A stretch of 64,000 nucleotides of DNA, from assembly GCF_007000325.2 (NCBI RefSeq), contig NZ_CP117267.1:1984001-2048000 (forward strand). The letters are read 5' to 3'. Made by a program: the position numbers and the translations under genes. This DNA is from Rhizobium rhododendri. GTDB lineage: Bacteria > Pseudomonadota > Alphaproteobacteria > Rhizobiales > Rhizobiaceae. The notes below the pieces were generated by a model. The model ran no database searches. It was not told the DNA's origin and saw nothing but the letters and a program-made list of their open reading frames with translations. Below are positions 17,171 through 27,369 of this stretch, in pieces. Numbering within the stretch: the stretch's first letter is position 1; the number at the start of each line of letters is the position of its first letter.

Positions 17171-18091
17171 ATGATTAGGAACGAACCCAGCTGGGACCTC
17201 TACCGCAGCTTCCTCGCCGTGCTCCAGCATGGATCGCTGTCGGCGGCAGCGCGCGAGCTCGGACTGACGCAGCCGACCATCGGACGTCACATTGACACGC
17301 TGGAACAAACGATCGGTGCCGAGTTGTTCACCCGCTCGCAGCTTGGCCTGCTGCCAACGGATGCCGCCGCCGACTTGAGACCCTATGCCGAGGCGCTACA
17401 ATCGACTGCAGCCGCCTTGCTGCGAAGCGCATCCGCACGGCGCGACCGCGTATCGGGCACGGTCCGCATCAGCGCCAGCGAAGTCATCGGCGTCGAAGTG
17501 CTGCCGCCGATCCTTGCCGACCTGCAGGAGGCACATCCCGACCTGACGATAGAGCTGTCGGCCTCCGACACGGTGGAGGACCTGCTGCACCGACAGGCCG
17601 ACATCGCCGTGCGGATGGCCGAGCCGTCGCAGGCGGCCCTCGTCGTCCGGCGCATCGGCGATATTCCGATAGCGTTCTTCGCCCATCGCCAATACCTCGA
17701 ACGCCATGGGGTACCCACCACTCTCGAGGAGTTGGCCGGACACAGGCTGATCGGCTTCGACCGCCAGAGCGCCTATATCCGCTCAATGATACGCCGCTAC
17801 CCTATTCTCGATCCCCAGCGTTTCTCGTTTAAAGCCGACAGTACGCTGGCGCAGATTGCCGCCATCCGGGCCGGCGTCGGCATCGGCCTCTGCCAGTCTC
17901 CGCTTGGAAATGCCAATCCGGACCTCGTTCGCCTGCTGCCGGAGGTAAGCCTGCCGCTTGGAACCTGGGTCGCCATGCATGAAAACCTGAAGGGATCGCC
18001 GCGATGCCGCGTCACCTTCGATGCGCTCGTGGCGGGATTGCTGGCCTATGGCGGGGAGAAACGGGTGGATGACGCCAGAAGAGTGACTTGA
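17171..18091 (+). CDS. LysR-family transcriptional regulator
   Basis: 306 residues. HTH at residues about 5-65 (LYRSFLAVLQHGSLSAAARE, then LGLTQPTIGRHIDTLEQTIG) followed by a LysR effector domain (VSGTVRISASEVIGVEVLPP). Similar in design to regulators that control a divergently transcribed oxidoreductase, here the gene at 16113-17078. Effector unknown. Confidence 0.92.
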   Translation: MIRNEPSWDLYRSFLAVLQHGSLSAAARELGLTQPTIGRHIDTLEQTIGAELFTRSQLGLLPTDAAADLRPYAEALQSTAAALLRSASARRDRVSGTVRISASEVIGVEVLPPILADLQEAHPDLTIELSASDTVEDLLHRQADIAVRMAEPSQAALVVRRIGDIPIAFFAHRQYLERHGVPTTLEELAGHRLIGFDRQSAYIRSMIRRYPILDPQRFSFKADSTLAQIAAIRAGVGIGLCQSPLGNANPDLVRLLPEVSLPLGTWVAMHENLKGSPRCRVTFDALVAGLLAYGGEKRVDDARRVT

Positions 18092-18122
18092 AGCCCGCCA
18101 CCGCGGCAGGCCGTCATTTCGC

Positions 18123-18404
18123 TCAAGCGTCGGGCGATGCGCCCTCGCCGCTTTTTGTCCAGCTGCTATCGACGACCTCGGTTTCCGGCCTGTCGCCGCC
18201 GTCGGTATATTCCTCGTGCCACTTGCCCTTGTCATCCTGATAGCTGATCTCGGCCGGCTCGCCGCCGACCTGCTGTTCCGCCGCCACGATGCGCGCCGCC
18301 TGCAGCGCATCGGAGTGTGTCGGAAACGTCTCCGAGTAGACGTCCAGAAACTTGTAGGCCCAGCCGCCATCATGGGGAACGACTTCGTAGGTGACCTTGA
18401 CCAT
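18123..18404 (-). CDS. Small DUF2188-like protein
   Basis: 93 residues, no signal peptide. Core VTYEVVPHDGGWAYKFLDVY with SETFPTHSDALQAARIVAAEQ resembles the DUF2188 fold (W-x-V-k ... A...A). Function unknown; these small proteins are often stress-induced, but nothing here shows that. Start at 18404 (MVKVTYEVVPHDGG) with a GGGAGACAGGG SD; an upstream ATG at 18467 has none. Convergent with the LysR gene. Confidence 0.7.
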   Translation of the reverse strand: MVKVTYEVVPHDGGWAYKFLDVYSETFPTHSDALQAARIVAAEQQVGGEPAEISYQDDKGKWHEEYTDGGDRPETEVVDSSWTKSGEGASPDA

Positions 18405-18612
18405 ATCCCTGTCTCCCGTTTCCTGCCCAAACCGTCCGTCTTCCCGATAAATCGAGCAGGCAGACAAGGCCCTCCCAAGCCTGTCAGCACTATCCCACCA
18501 AATGCCCTCAACTTCAACTTGAGCGGCGACCGACGCTTGATGTAGCGCCTCATTGCTTTAGATAGGACGAAACATTGAAGGGGCCGGGGGCCCAACAAAG
18601 GGGCCGGGGCCG

Positions 18613-19710
18613 TTGACGATATCGACTATTCTGAAGGAAGAGCGGCTGTTGCTGGTCGCCGTCGCCGTGGCTGTCGCCGCGTATTTCCTCGAGCATGCCG
18701 TGCTCGAGATGGGCCAGATGGCAGCTGTGATTAGCGCGGTCGTTTTGATCGCTACCATCGTCATCGCCTCGATGCGCGTCGCCCACCATGCCGAAGTCCT
18801 GGCGACAAAGGTCGGCGATCCCTACGGCACGATGATCCTGACACTGGCCGCCGTTGCCGTCGAAGTCATCATCCTCGCCATCCTGATGACCGGCGAAAGC
18901 TCGCCTACGCTGGTGCGCGACACGATCTATTCCGCAGTCATGCTCGACATCAACGGCATTCTCGGGCTGGCCGCCCTGCTGGGCGGGCTGAAGCATGGCG
19001 AGCAGTCGTACAATGACGATTCCGGCAAGACCTACGGTGTGATGATCCTCACGGCCATCGGCATATCGATGATCGTCCCGGAATTCGTGCCGCACGACAA
19101 ATGGCACTATTATTCCGCCTTCACGATCTTTGCGATGATAGCACTCTACGCCCTCTTCCTGCGCATGCAGGTCGGCCAGCACAGCTATTTCTTCAGCTAC
19201 AGCTATCCGCGCGCCGAAAAGAAGCGCAGCACGCACGAGGCCGAGGAGACGGAAGATTCGACCACCGCGTCGATCGTCACCATCCTCGTCGGTGTCGTCA
19301 TCATCGGCGTGCTCGCAGAGTTCATGTCGGCCTTCATGAGCGTCGGGTTGAAGGATACCGGTGCGCCACCAGCCGTCGCCGCTGTCGTCGTCGCGGCAAT
19401 CTCCGCCGCCCCCGAAATTCTCACGGCCCTCCGAGCAGCTTTGCGAAACCGCATGCAGGCGACCGTCAACATCGCCATGGGCGCCTCTCTGTCGACAGTC
19501 ATTCTCACAGTGCCCGTCATGGAAGGCATCGCCCTCTACACCGGCCAGCCCTTCGTCATGGCGATGTCGCCGGTGCAAACCGTGATGGTCGTCATCACCC
19601 TCGTCGCCGCCGCTATCAATCTCAACGACGGCGAGACAAACGCCATCGAAGGCATGACCCATTTCATCCTCTTCGCCACCTTCGTGATGCTTACGGGATT
19701 AGGGCTTTGA
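18613..19710 (+). CDS. chaA: ChaA-type calcium/sodium:proton antiporter
   Basis: 365 residues, about 11 membrane helices, inner membrane. Two Na/Ca-exchanger repeats can be seen: VGDPYGTMILTLAAVAVEV in the first half and AAISAAPEILTALRAALRNR in the second, separated by an acidic loop (HEAEETEDSTT). ChaA exports Ca2+ or Na+/K+ in exchange for protons. The frame allows only a TTG start at 18613, with no ATG or GTG upstream in frame; the preceding 35 bp contain two GGGGCCGGGG blocks. The start is therefore uncertain. Confidence 0.9.
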   Translation: MTISTILKEERLLLVAVAVAVAAYFLEHAVLEMGQMAAVISAVVLIATIVIASMRVAHHAEVLATKVGDPYGTMILTLAAVAVEVIILAILMTGESSPTLVRDTIYSAVMLDINGILGLAALLGGLKHGEQSYNDDSGKTYGVMILTAIGISMIVPEFVPHDKWHYYSAFTIFAMIALYALFLRMQVGQHSYFFSYSYPRAEKKRSTHEAEETEDSTTASIVTILVGVVIIGVLAEFMSAFMSVGLKDTGAPPAVAAVVVAAISAAPEILTALRAALRNRMQATVNIAMGASLSTVILTVPVMEGIALYTGQPFVMAMSPVQTVMVVITLVAAAINLNDGETNAIEGMTHFILFATFVMLTGLGL

Positions 19711-19785
19711 CTGCGATATCAAGGCGATAGGTGCGCGGGCGGAATCACGCCGGCAGCGAGTTCATGCGGGATGGCAGGTTGGACA

Positions 19786-19993
19786 CCCGGCTTGCATTTG
19801 GATCCCCGGATCAAGCCCGAGGATGACGACGCGGCGGGGATGGCGGCGCTGTTGGCTTCGGTAGTGTGGTGCGCAGTTCGCGTGGGACTTGCCAGGCGAA
19901 TGAACGTCCGTAAATCGCCGCCTCGCCCGATGACTATTTTTGCCAAGCCAAGACCACCGAACTTCGTCATCCTCGGGCTCGACCCGAGGATCC
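19786..19993 (+). repeat. Intergenic repeat module A bounded by inverted palindromes
   Basis: About 208 bp. It opens with GGATCCCCGGATCAAGCCCG (from 19799) and closes with the inverted counterpart CTCGGGCTCGACCCGAGGAT (ending 19993). The interior (GTTGGCTTCGGTAGTGTGGT, then GCGCAGTTCGCGTG, then CCAAGCCAAGACCACC) recurs in module B at 20156-20365. The end palindromes belong to the GGATCC-TCGGG-type repeats common between rhizobial genes. The structure resembles a REPIN or short MITE. Confidence 0.8.
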
Positions 19994-20155
19994 ACGCCCA
20001 AGCGCTGCGGGATATCAATACGCTCTGTCGTCAATTCGACGCATAGACACGCATCGGCCATCGTTGCGGACGGTTTGTCGAGATCGGACACCCGTTGCGC
20101 GCAATGTGCGGCGGCCATCGAGTCAGCGTATTTGGCGTTCCACAGAAGCCGACCA

Positions 20156-20365
20156 ACGGGCTTGCGTATGGATCCTCGGGTCAAGCCCGAGGATGACGAT
20201 GCCGAGGGGGTGGCAGCGCTGCTGTTGGCTTCGGTGGTGTGGTGCGCAGTTCGCGTGAAGGACTCGCCAGACGGAAAAACGTCCGTAACTCGCCGCCTCG
20301 CCCCGACGTCTCATTCTGCCAAGCCAAGACCACCAAACTTCGTCATCCTCGGGCTCGACCCGAGA
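20156..20365 (+). repeat. Intergenic repeat module B (direct copy of module A)
   Basis: About 210 bp in the same orientation as module A and about 370 bp downstream. It opens GGATCCTCGGGTCAAGCCCG and ends CTCGGGCTCGACCCGAGA, where the last bases of the palindrome (GGATCC) are lost. The interior differs from module A by scattered substitutions and small indels, so the duplication is not recent. No protein is encoded; short open frames across it are not conserved between the two copies. Confidence 0.8.
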
Positions 20366-20380
20366 AAGCGCATTTATACC

Positions 20381-20410
20381 AAAAAGGCCGCCATCGCTGA
20401 CGGGCCTTCA
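20381..20410 (-). terminator. Terminator of aspartate aminotransferase gene
   Basis: Read on the minus strand, AAGGCC (20408-20403) pairs with GGCCTT (20389-20384) and is followed by a T run (TTTTTGG). Confidence 0.7.
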
Positions 20411-20431
20411 AAATCTCGAGAGATCTGAAGC

Positions 20432-21748
<1,317 letters not shown>

Positions 21749-21866
21749 TTATTTGTGTAACTCGCGCGCGCGGCCTATCACACGATGGCGTGAGACGCGA
21801 CGGCAATGGCTTGAACCTGCCCTCTCCGCCCCCAGATCTCTCTGCTATCGATCCCGGGAGAAACAG

Positions 21867-23012
21867 ATGACCCTTTCCACCAGAATGCGCGTCGCGATGC
21901 TATCTGCAGCTCTGCTGTCGGCCGGACCTCTGGCGGCGGCCGACGACATGGAGGTCATCAAGACGGACAAGGTCCGCGTCCAGGTCGAAACGATTGCCAG
22001 CGGACTGGACCACCCCTGGGCAGTCGAAGTTCTCCCCGACGGCGCCTATATCGTGACCGAAAGGCCGGGCGCGCTCAGGATCGTCCGCAACGGCACGATC
22101 GAGGCACCGATCTCCGGCCTGCCGAAGATCGCGGCAACCGGTCAGGGCGGGCTGCTCGACATCGCCCTCGATCCGCAATTTGCCACCAGCCGCACCCTGT
22201 ATTTTACCGCCACCATTGCCGGCCCCGGAGGAACAGGCACCGCTGTTTACAGCGCACGTCTCTCCCCGGACGAAAAGCAGCTGACGGACGTCAAGCGCCT
22301 GTTCCTGATGAACCGCCTCAGTGGCGGCGGGCTGCAATTCGGCGCTCGCATCGCCATAGCGGCCGATGGCAGCCTGTTCGTCGGCCTTGGCGACCGTGGC
22401 GAGATGGATCGCGCGCAGGATTTCGAGGATGACGCCGGCTCCATTATCCACATCAATACCGACGGCAGCATACCGGCCGACAATCCGTTCAGGAAAAATC
22501 CAAAGGCACTGCCGGAAATCTGGTCCAAGGGTCATCGCAACCCGGAAGGCCTCACCTTCGACAGCGCCGACGGAACGCTGTACAGCGTGGAGCACGGCGC
22601 AAAGGGCGGCGATGAGATCAACCACCCCGAGGCCGGCAAGAATTACGGCTGGCCTGTCATCACCTACGGCCGTGACTACTCCGGCGAAAAGATCGGCGTC
22701 GGCACCGAAAAGGAGGGCATGGAGCAGCCACTGTTTTACTGGGATCCCTCGATCGCGCCTGGCGGACTTGCCGTTTATCGCGGCAAGATGTTCCCCGAAT
22801 GGAACGGCGACTTCCTGGTGGCCGCGCTGAAATTCAAGCTGCTTTCGCGGCTGGAAAAGGATGCCTCCGGAAAAATAGTCGAGCGCGAAAGGATGTTCAC
22901 CGGCGCGTTCGGACGGCTGCGGGATGTCATCGTTGCCCCCGACGGCGCATTGCTTCTTACAACCGACGCAACCGACGGCGCGCTCATCCGGATTTCCCGC
23001 GCCGTCGATTGA
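21867..23012 (+). CDS. Periplasmic PQQ-type aldose sugar dehydrogenase (YliI/Asd family)
   Basis: 381 residues. An N-terminal signal peptide (RMRVAMLSAALLSAGPLAAA) is followed by a six-bladed beta-propeller of the glucose/sorbosone dehydrogenase family: GLDHPWAVEVLPDGAYIVTE, GQGGLLDIALDP, HRNPEGLTFDSADGTLYSVE, NYGWPVITYGRDYSG. The soluble YliI-type enzymes oxidise aldoses with PQQ. Start at 21867 (MTLSTRMRVAML) with CGGGAGAAAC SD. No pqq biosynthesis genes are in the window. Confidence 0.92.
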   Translation: MTLSTRMRVAMLSAALLSAGPLAAADDMEVIKTDKVRVQVETIASGLDHPWAVEVLPDGAYIVTERPGALRIVRNGTIEAPISGLPKIAATGQGGLLDIALDPQFATSRTLYFTATIAGPGGTGTAVYSARLSPDEKQLTDVKRLFLMNRLSGGGLQFGARIAIAADGSLFVGLGDRGEMDRAQDFEDDAGSIIHINTDGSIPADNPFRKNPKALPEIWSKGHRNPEGLTFDSADGTLYSVEHGAKGGDEINHPEAGKNYGWPVITYGRDYSGEKIGVGTEKEGMEQPLFYWDPSIAPGGLAVYRGKMFPEWNGDFLVAALKFKLLSRLEKDASGKIVERERMFTGAFGRLRDVIVAPDGALLLTTDATDGALIRISRAVD

Positions 23013-23129
23013 GCCCTGCAGCCGCACAACCTGACCTTGCCTGCCTGAAAAGCAGCTGCTAACAAGCCGCACTCCATCAGGGTGCACTCGCGCCTAGTCT
23101 GCCCTCCCCATAAGTTCCAGTTGCATGAC

Positions 23130-24020
23130 ATGACGCGCGTTCAGGCGAATCTTCTTCTATTGCTCGCAGCCGCGATCTGGGGCGGCGGATTCGTCGCCCA
23201 GTCGACGGCGATGCAGGCCATCGGGCCGCTCTGGTTCATCGGCCTGCGCTTTGCCGTGGCCGCAGTCGTCATCCTTCCGTTCGCCTGGTTCGAAAACCGC
23301 CGCGCCGCCACGCCCGTCAGCCCGAAACACTGGCGCGCCTTTATCCTGATCGGTCTTGCGCTGTTCGGAGGTGCTGCCACGCAGCAGATCGGGCTCCTGA
23401 CCACCAGCGTCACCAATTCGAGCTTTATCACCGGCCTCTATGTTGTCTTCGTGCCATTGATCGCCGTCGGCATTCTCCGGCGTCCGCCACACTGGATCGT
23501 CTGGCCGGGCGCCCTGATGGCGCTGCTGGGCATTTTCCTGTTGTCCGGCGGCGCGCTGTCGCGGCTGACGGTCGGCGATATGCTGACGGTCGTCTGCGCC
23601 ATCTTCTGGGCCATCCAGATCACTCTCGCCGGCACCGCCGTGACCGAGAGCGGCCGCCCGCTGATGCTGTCCGCCGTACAATTCGCCGTCAGCGCCGTGG
23701 CCGGGCTTGTTATCGCTGCGGCGCTGGAGCCGATCAGCTTCGACATCATACGCGCCTCGCTCGGTGAAATCCTCTATGTCGGCGTTTTTTCGTCGGGGCT
23801 CGCCTTCGCGCTGCAGGTCATCGGCCAGCGCTATACGACGTCGTCGCAGGCAGCGATCTTCCTATCGTCGGAAGCGCTGTTCGGCGCCTCGCTTGGGGCG
23901 CTTCTCCTGGGGGAAACCATCTCGCCGATCGGCTATGTTGGCTGCGCCCTGATGTTTGCCGCCATGCTCGTCGTCGAGATCGTCCCCGAGGTCCTCCGGC
24001 GACGGGATCGAACCGGCTGA
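23130..24020 (+). CDS. EamA/DMT-family permease
   Basis: 296 residues, ten hydrophobic segments in two EamA repeats (AAAIWGGGFVAQSTAMQAIG; VCAIFWAIQITLAGTAV). Inner-membrane exporter of metabolites; substrate not predictable. Start at 23130 (MTRVQANLLLLLAA) has only a weak SD. It lies 117 bp after the sugar dehydrogenase gene in the same direction. Confidence 0.9.
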   Translation: MTRVQANLLLLLAAAIWGGGFVAQSTAMQAIGPLWFIGLRFAVAAVVILPFAWFENRRAATPVSPKHWRAFILIGLALFGGAATQQIGLLTTSVTNSSFITGLYVVFVPLIAVGILRRPPHWIVWPGALMALLGIFLLSGGALSRLTVGDMLTVVCAIFWAIQITLAGTAVTESGRPLMLSAVQFAVSAVAGLVIAAALEPISFDIIRASLGEILYVGVFSSGLAFALQVIGQRYTTSSQAAIFLSSEALFGASLGALLLGETISPIGYVGCALMFAAMLVVEIVPEVLRRRDRTG

Positions 24021-24429
24021 ATTCGCGAAAAAATTTGCGCACGAAATCCGTTGTCGACGATGGAAAAAAGCTACGCGTAGCCTGGCTGGTGAAAAATTGC
24101 CGCCGACGGCAGCACACTCCGCGCAAGTCATGGGATCGAGGCGCTTCCGACGCTTTAAAGTTTCCCTTGCCAAAGGCGAACAAAGACAGCACACTTGACC
24201 CGTTCAGGCGTTTTACGAGCTTGGAAAGTCCTAAAAAGAATTGCGCACCGGGAACGCAAATATTCCGGTCCGCCTCGTCCAAGAGCGATGTTTACAGGTC
24301 GTCTTTGGGCAAGGCTCGAGAGACGGGACAATTCCTTAAAATTCGAGAACCGCCTGAAAACTCCCGCAAGGGGTTGAGACACTGGTGCTGTCCGCGGGCA
24401 TGGCGGGCAGCGAGAGAGGGACATAAGGC
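24021..24429 (+). other. Long leader/intergenic region before the cold-shock gene
   Basis: 409 bp without a credible gene. The last 45 bp hold a hairpin, GCTGTCCGC (24387-24395) with GCGGGCAGC (24403-24411), just before the csp SD. A TTGACC at 24195 could be a -35 element but no matching -10 was seen. A long leader is usual for csp genes. Confidence 0.5.
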
Positions 24430-24645
24430 ATGGCCGAGACTGGCATCGTGAAATTTTTCAACATCGACAAGGGCTTCGGCTTCATCAAGCCTGACAACGG
24501 TGGCGCGGATATCTTCGTGCATATCTCTGCCGTACAGGCCTCCGGCCTGGATGGACTGACTGAAAACCAGAAAGTCAGCTTCGACACGGAGCCGGATCGT
24601 CGTGGCAAGGGGCCGAAGGCCGTCAACCTGCATGTTTCCGCGTAA
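24430..24645 (+). CDS. csp: Cold-shock-domain protein
   Basis: 71-residue single OB-fold RNA chaperone: [20 protein letters not shown] contains RNP1 (KGFGFI), and DIFVHISAV is RNP2. Length is typical of CspA-family proteins. The start at 24430 follows GAGAGAGGGACATAAGGC. Whether it is cold-induced cannot be judged from the protein; the long leader is consistent with it. Confidence 0.95.
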   Translation: MAETGIVKFFNIDKGFGFIKPDNGGADIFVHISAVQASGLDGLTENQKVSFDTEPDRRGKGPKAVNLHVSA

Positions 24646-24782
24646 ACCGGGTCTCTGCCTTTACACGAAACTCAGGCAGAGAGAGCCATCAATATTCAGT
24701 CTGGGTTCACCTTGCTGCCGCTAGATTGGCACAATCGAAGCATACGAAACAATTGTTCAAGTTTCTCTGCAAGGACAGGACC

Positions 24783-25205
24783 ATGAAGACTCTCGGAAAG
24801 ACCATTATCTTGTCGGCCGCTGCTGTCGCATTGACGGTGGCGTCCTTGACACCGGCTGCTGCCGACGATCGCTGGCATCATCACGGCAACGGCTGGGGCT
24901 TCGGCGCTGCTGGCCTCGCCACCGGCCTGATTGTCGGCTCGGCTATCGCCAGCCAGCCACGCTATGTCGAACCCGGCTACTACTATGACGACGGCTACGC
25001 GCCGCCGCCCCCGCCGCGCTACTATTACCCGCGTCGCGCTTACTACGCACCGCCACCCCCGCCGCCGGCCTACTACGCTGGCGGCCTGCGTCCGTGGTCG
25101 CCTCAGTGGTCGCGGTATTGCTATGACCGGTATGCCACTTTCGACGGCCGGACCGGCACCTATGTCGGCTACGACGGCGCACGTCACTTCTGCACCGCCG
25201 GCTGA
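24783..25205 (+). CDS. BA14K-family exported protein
   Basis: 140 residues. Signal peptide to about residue 25 (TIILSAAAVALTVASLTPAAA), a glycine-rich membrane-anchor-like stretch (FGAAGLATGLIVGSAIAS), a Pro/Tyr-rich low-complexity region, and the C-terminal BA14K signature YCYDRYATFDGRTGTYVGYD, then GARHFC. The family is named after a Brucella immunoreactive protein; a role in the envelope is likely but unproven. Start at 24783 with AGGACAGG SD. Confidence 0.9.
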   Translation: MKTLGKTIILSAAAVALTVASLTPAAADDRWHHHGNGWGFGAAGLATGLIVGSAIASQPRYVEPGYYYDDGYAPPPPPRYYYPRRAYYAPPPPPPAYYAGGLRPWSPQWSRYCYDRYATFDGRTGTYVGYDGARHFCTAG

Positions 25206-25225
25206 GCGATCATCCGCCATCATAC

Positions 25226-25257
25226 AAAAGCGTCGCCCTCCGGCGGCGCTTTTTTTA
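25226..25257 (+). terminator. Terminator after BA14K gene
   Basis: AAAAGCGTCGCC and GGCGGCGCTTTT pair around CTCC, with one mismatch, and run into TTTTTTT. Confidence 0.85.
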
Positions 25258-25265
25258 TGCCGAGG

Positions 25266-25910
25266 TCACAGACCTCGCAGGTAGGGATTGCTGCGGCGCT
25301 TCTCGCCGATCTGCCCGCCCGGCCCATGGCCGCAGATGAAGCCGACGGCATCGCCAAGCGGCAGCACCTTGTCGCGAATGGAGTCCAGCAGCTGCTGGTG
25401 ATTGCCGCCCGGGAGATCCGTACGCCCGATCGAGCCGTGAAACAGCACGTCGCCGACAAGGGCGAAATTCTGCACCTTGTTGAAATAGATGACGTGGCCA
25501 GGCGAATGGCCGGGCGTGTGGAACACCTGGAACTCGTGCTCGCCGAAGGAGACGATATCGCCGTCCTTGAGGAAGCGGTCCGGAATGACGTTCTGGACAC
25601 CCTCGATGTTGAAGGCCCGACCGCGAGCCTCAATCTGCCCGAGCAATGGCAGATCGTCCTCGTGGGGTCCGATAATCTCCAGCCCCAGCGCCTCCTTGAC
25701 CTCCTTGGCACCGCCTGCGTGGTCGATATGGCCGTGGGTCAGCCAGATCTCCTTCAGCGTGATGCCGTTTTCCTTGACGGTCTGCAGGATCACGTCGACA
25801 TCGCCGCCGGGATCGACCAGTACCCCCTCCTTGGTGTCGGGATCGAACAGGATGGTGCAGTTCTGCTGGAAGGGAGTTACCGGAATGATGCCGGCCTGGA
25901 GCATGCCCAT
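25266..25910 (-). CDS. MBL-fold hydrolase, glyoxalase II-like (GloB2/YcbL)
   Basis: 214 residues. Metal-binding motif THGHIDHAGG (HxHxDH), later HTPGHSPGH, GDVLFHGSIGR and the C-terminal CGHGPGGQIGEKRRSNPYL that marks this glyoxalase II-like subgroup. Probable thioester hydrolase in the cytoplasm; the true substrate is uncertain. Start at 25910, with a second Met two codons on. Faces the BA14K terminator. Confidence 0.93.
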   Translation of the reverse strand: MGMLQAGIIPVTPFQQNCTILFDPDTKEGVLVDPGGDVDVILQTVKENGITLKEIWLTHGHIDHAGGAKEVKEALGLEIIGPHEDDLPLLGQIEARGRAFNIEGVQNVIPDRFLKDGDIVSFGEHEFQVFHTPGHSPGHVIYFNKVQNFALVGDVLFHGSIGRTDLPGGNHQQLLDSIRDKVLPLGDAVGFICGHGPGGQIGEKRRSNPYLRGL

Positions 25911-26138
25911 GGACGCCTCGCGCGTTGAGTGACGATAAGGATCGATATAACGTCAAATGCCGGTCGGGGCAGCCCAGAGACGATAGAAAAGAATGCTCTG
26001 TCCTATCCTCTCCTCCGCCGACAGGTGAGCAGCCAGGCTAAAACCCTGCAAACACTGGATGACGTTCATTCCGTGAACGACACCGCCGCCGCTCTGCGCT
26101 AGGTTATCCCTGTCCCAAAAGAGGAAGGATGTGCCAAG

Positions 26139-26633
26139 GTGCCACGCCAGACGAACGAGAACGAGAAATCGGACCTGCTGTCGACGCCGCTTCAGGATAC
26201 CGGGGGCATCGATTTCGAGATCATTGAGCTTCTCTTCTTCGCCTATCGCGATTTCGTCTCGGATCCGGACGCAATTCTGGCCATCGGCGGCTTTGGCCGG
26301 GCTCATCACCGCGTGGTGCATTTTGTTAACCGTGAACCGGGCATGACCGTTGCGGACCTTCTGGAAACTCTCAAGATCACCAAGCAGAGTCTGGCGCGGG
26401 TGCTCAAACAGTTGATTGATTCGGGTTATATTCATCAGGTTGCCGGCGACGAAGACCGGCGACAGCGCAGGCTCTATCCAACCAGAACAGGGCGCGACCT
26501 CGCGCTGGCGCTGGCCGAGCCGCAATCGCGCCGTATTGAAAAGGCATTCGAAGGAAGTTCGGCTCCGGCGCGAGACAGCGTCAAGGCCTTCCTGCGGGGG
26601 ATGCAGGATCGACAGAAAAACGAGACGGATTGA
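26139..26633 (+). CDS. MarR-family regulator, first gene of a two-component operon
   Basis: 164 residues with a winged HTH of the MarR type (TVADLLETLKITKQSLARVL, then AGDEDRRQRRLYPT in the wing). GTG start at 26139 (VPRQTNENEKSD), preceded by GAGGAAGG. Its TGA stop is directly followed by the ATG of the response regulator, so the two are translationally linked. A MarR gene in one transcript with a response regulator and kinase suggests a second input into the same pathway. Confidence 0.88.
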   Translation: MPRQTNENEKSDLLSTPLQDTGGIDFEIIELLFFAYRDFVSDPDAILAIGGFGRAHHRVVHFVNREPGMTVADLLETLKITKQSLARVLKQLIDSGYIHQVAGDEDRRQRRLYPTRTGRDLALALAEPQSRRIEKAFEGSSAPARDSVKAFLRGMQDRQKNETD

Positions 26634-27335
26634 ATGACGACAAAAATGCCCATTTCGGACGATGCCCCGCACCTTCTGGTGGTGGACGACGACACCCGTA
26701 TCCGGGTCCTTCTCAACCGCTACCTGATGGAGAAAGGCTTTCGCGTGACTGTTGCCGCCGAAGGCGCAGAGGCCCGGCGCAAGCTCGAAGGTCTGGATTT
26801 CGACCTGATCATCATGGACGTCATGATGCCCGGCGAATCCGGCATATCGCTCACCGCAGCCCTGCGGGAGATCAAGAACATCCCGATCATCATGCTGACG
26901 GCTCTCGCCGAATCCGATTCCCGCATTGCCGGCCTGGAGGCAGGAGCCGACGACTATCTCTCCAAGCCCTTCGATCCGCGCGAACTGGTGCTTCGCATCA
27001 CCAACATCTTGAAACGAAACTCGCCGGCCGATGCACCGAAGATCGAACAGGTGATGTTCGGCCCCTATACCTTCTCGCTGTCGCGCAAGGAATTGAAGCG
27101 CGCCTCCGAGGTCATACGGTTAACCGACCGCGAGCAGGACATCATGCTGCTGTTTGCAAGGAAAGCCGGCGAAACCATTCCGCGCCATGAATTGATCGGC
27201 GATGATGCCGATGTCGGCGAGCGCACCATCGACGTCCAGATCAACAGGCTGCGCCGCAAGATCGAGGACGATCCTGCAAACCCCGTCTGGCTTCAGACGG
27301 TGCGCGGTATAGGCTACCGTCTCAGCATCGACTAG
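26634..27335 (+). CDS. OmpR-family response regulator
   Basis: 233 residues: REC domain with phospho-acceptor D62 (LIIMDVMMPGESG), acidic pocket VVDDD, conserved Lys in YLSKPFDPRE, then an OmpR/PhoB winged helix ending TVRGIGYRLSID. Partner of the histidine kinase encoded 34 bp downstream. The N-terminus is reminiscent of the PetR-type regulators of alphaproteobacteria, but the signal and targets cannot be read from sequence. Confidence 0.94.
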   Translation: MTTKMPISDDAPHLLVVDDDTRIRVLLNRYLMEKGFRVTVAAEGAEARRKLEGLDFDLIIMDVMMPGESGISLTAALREIKNIPIIMLTALAESDSRIAGLEAGADDYLSKPFDPRELVLRITNILKRNSPADAPKIEQVMFGPYTFSLSRKELKRASEVIRLTDREQDIMLLFARKAGETIPRHELIGDDADVGERTIDVQINRLRRKIEDDPANPVWLQTVRGIGYRLSID

Positions 27336-27369
27336 ACTGAAGCGGACAGAGCCGGCAGGACCCGTAACG

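Larger units (their letters stand above)
19711..20431. other. Gene-free interval chaA-aatA
   Basis: About 720 bp between the ends of two genes. It is occupied by the two repeat modules, about 160 bp of unique sequence between them, and the aatA terminator. No credible gene was found. Confidence 0.75.

Noticed and set aside
19799..20365. CRISPR-like array or tRNA/attachment sites
   Set aside because: Repeats are only two large modules with inverted ends, not short regularly spaced direct repeats; no tRNA-like fold or integrase.
24195..24223. TTGACC as -35 of the csp promoter
   Set aside because: No acceptable -10 element at 16-18 bp spacing.
25953..26069. Small minus-strand frame of 38 codons before the MarR gene
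   Set aside because: Weak SD and no similarity recognised; probably chance.
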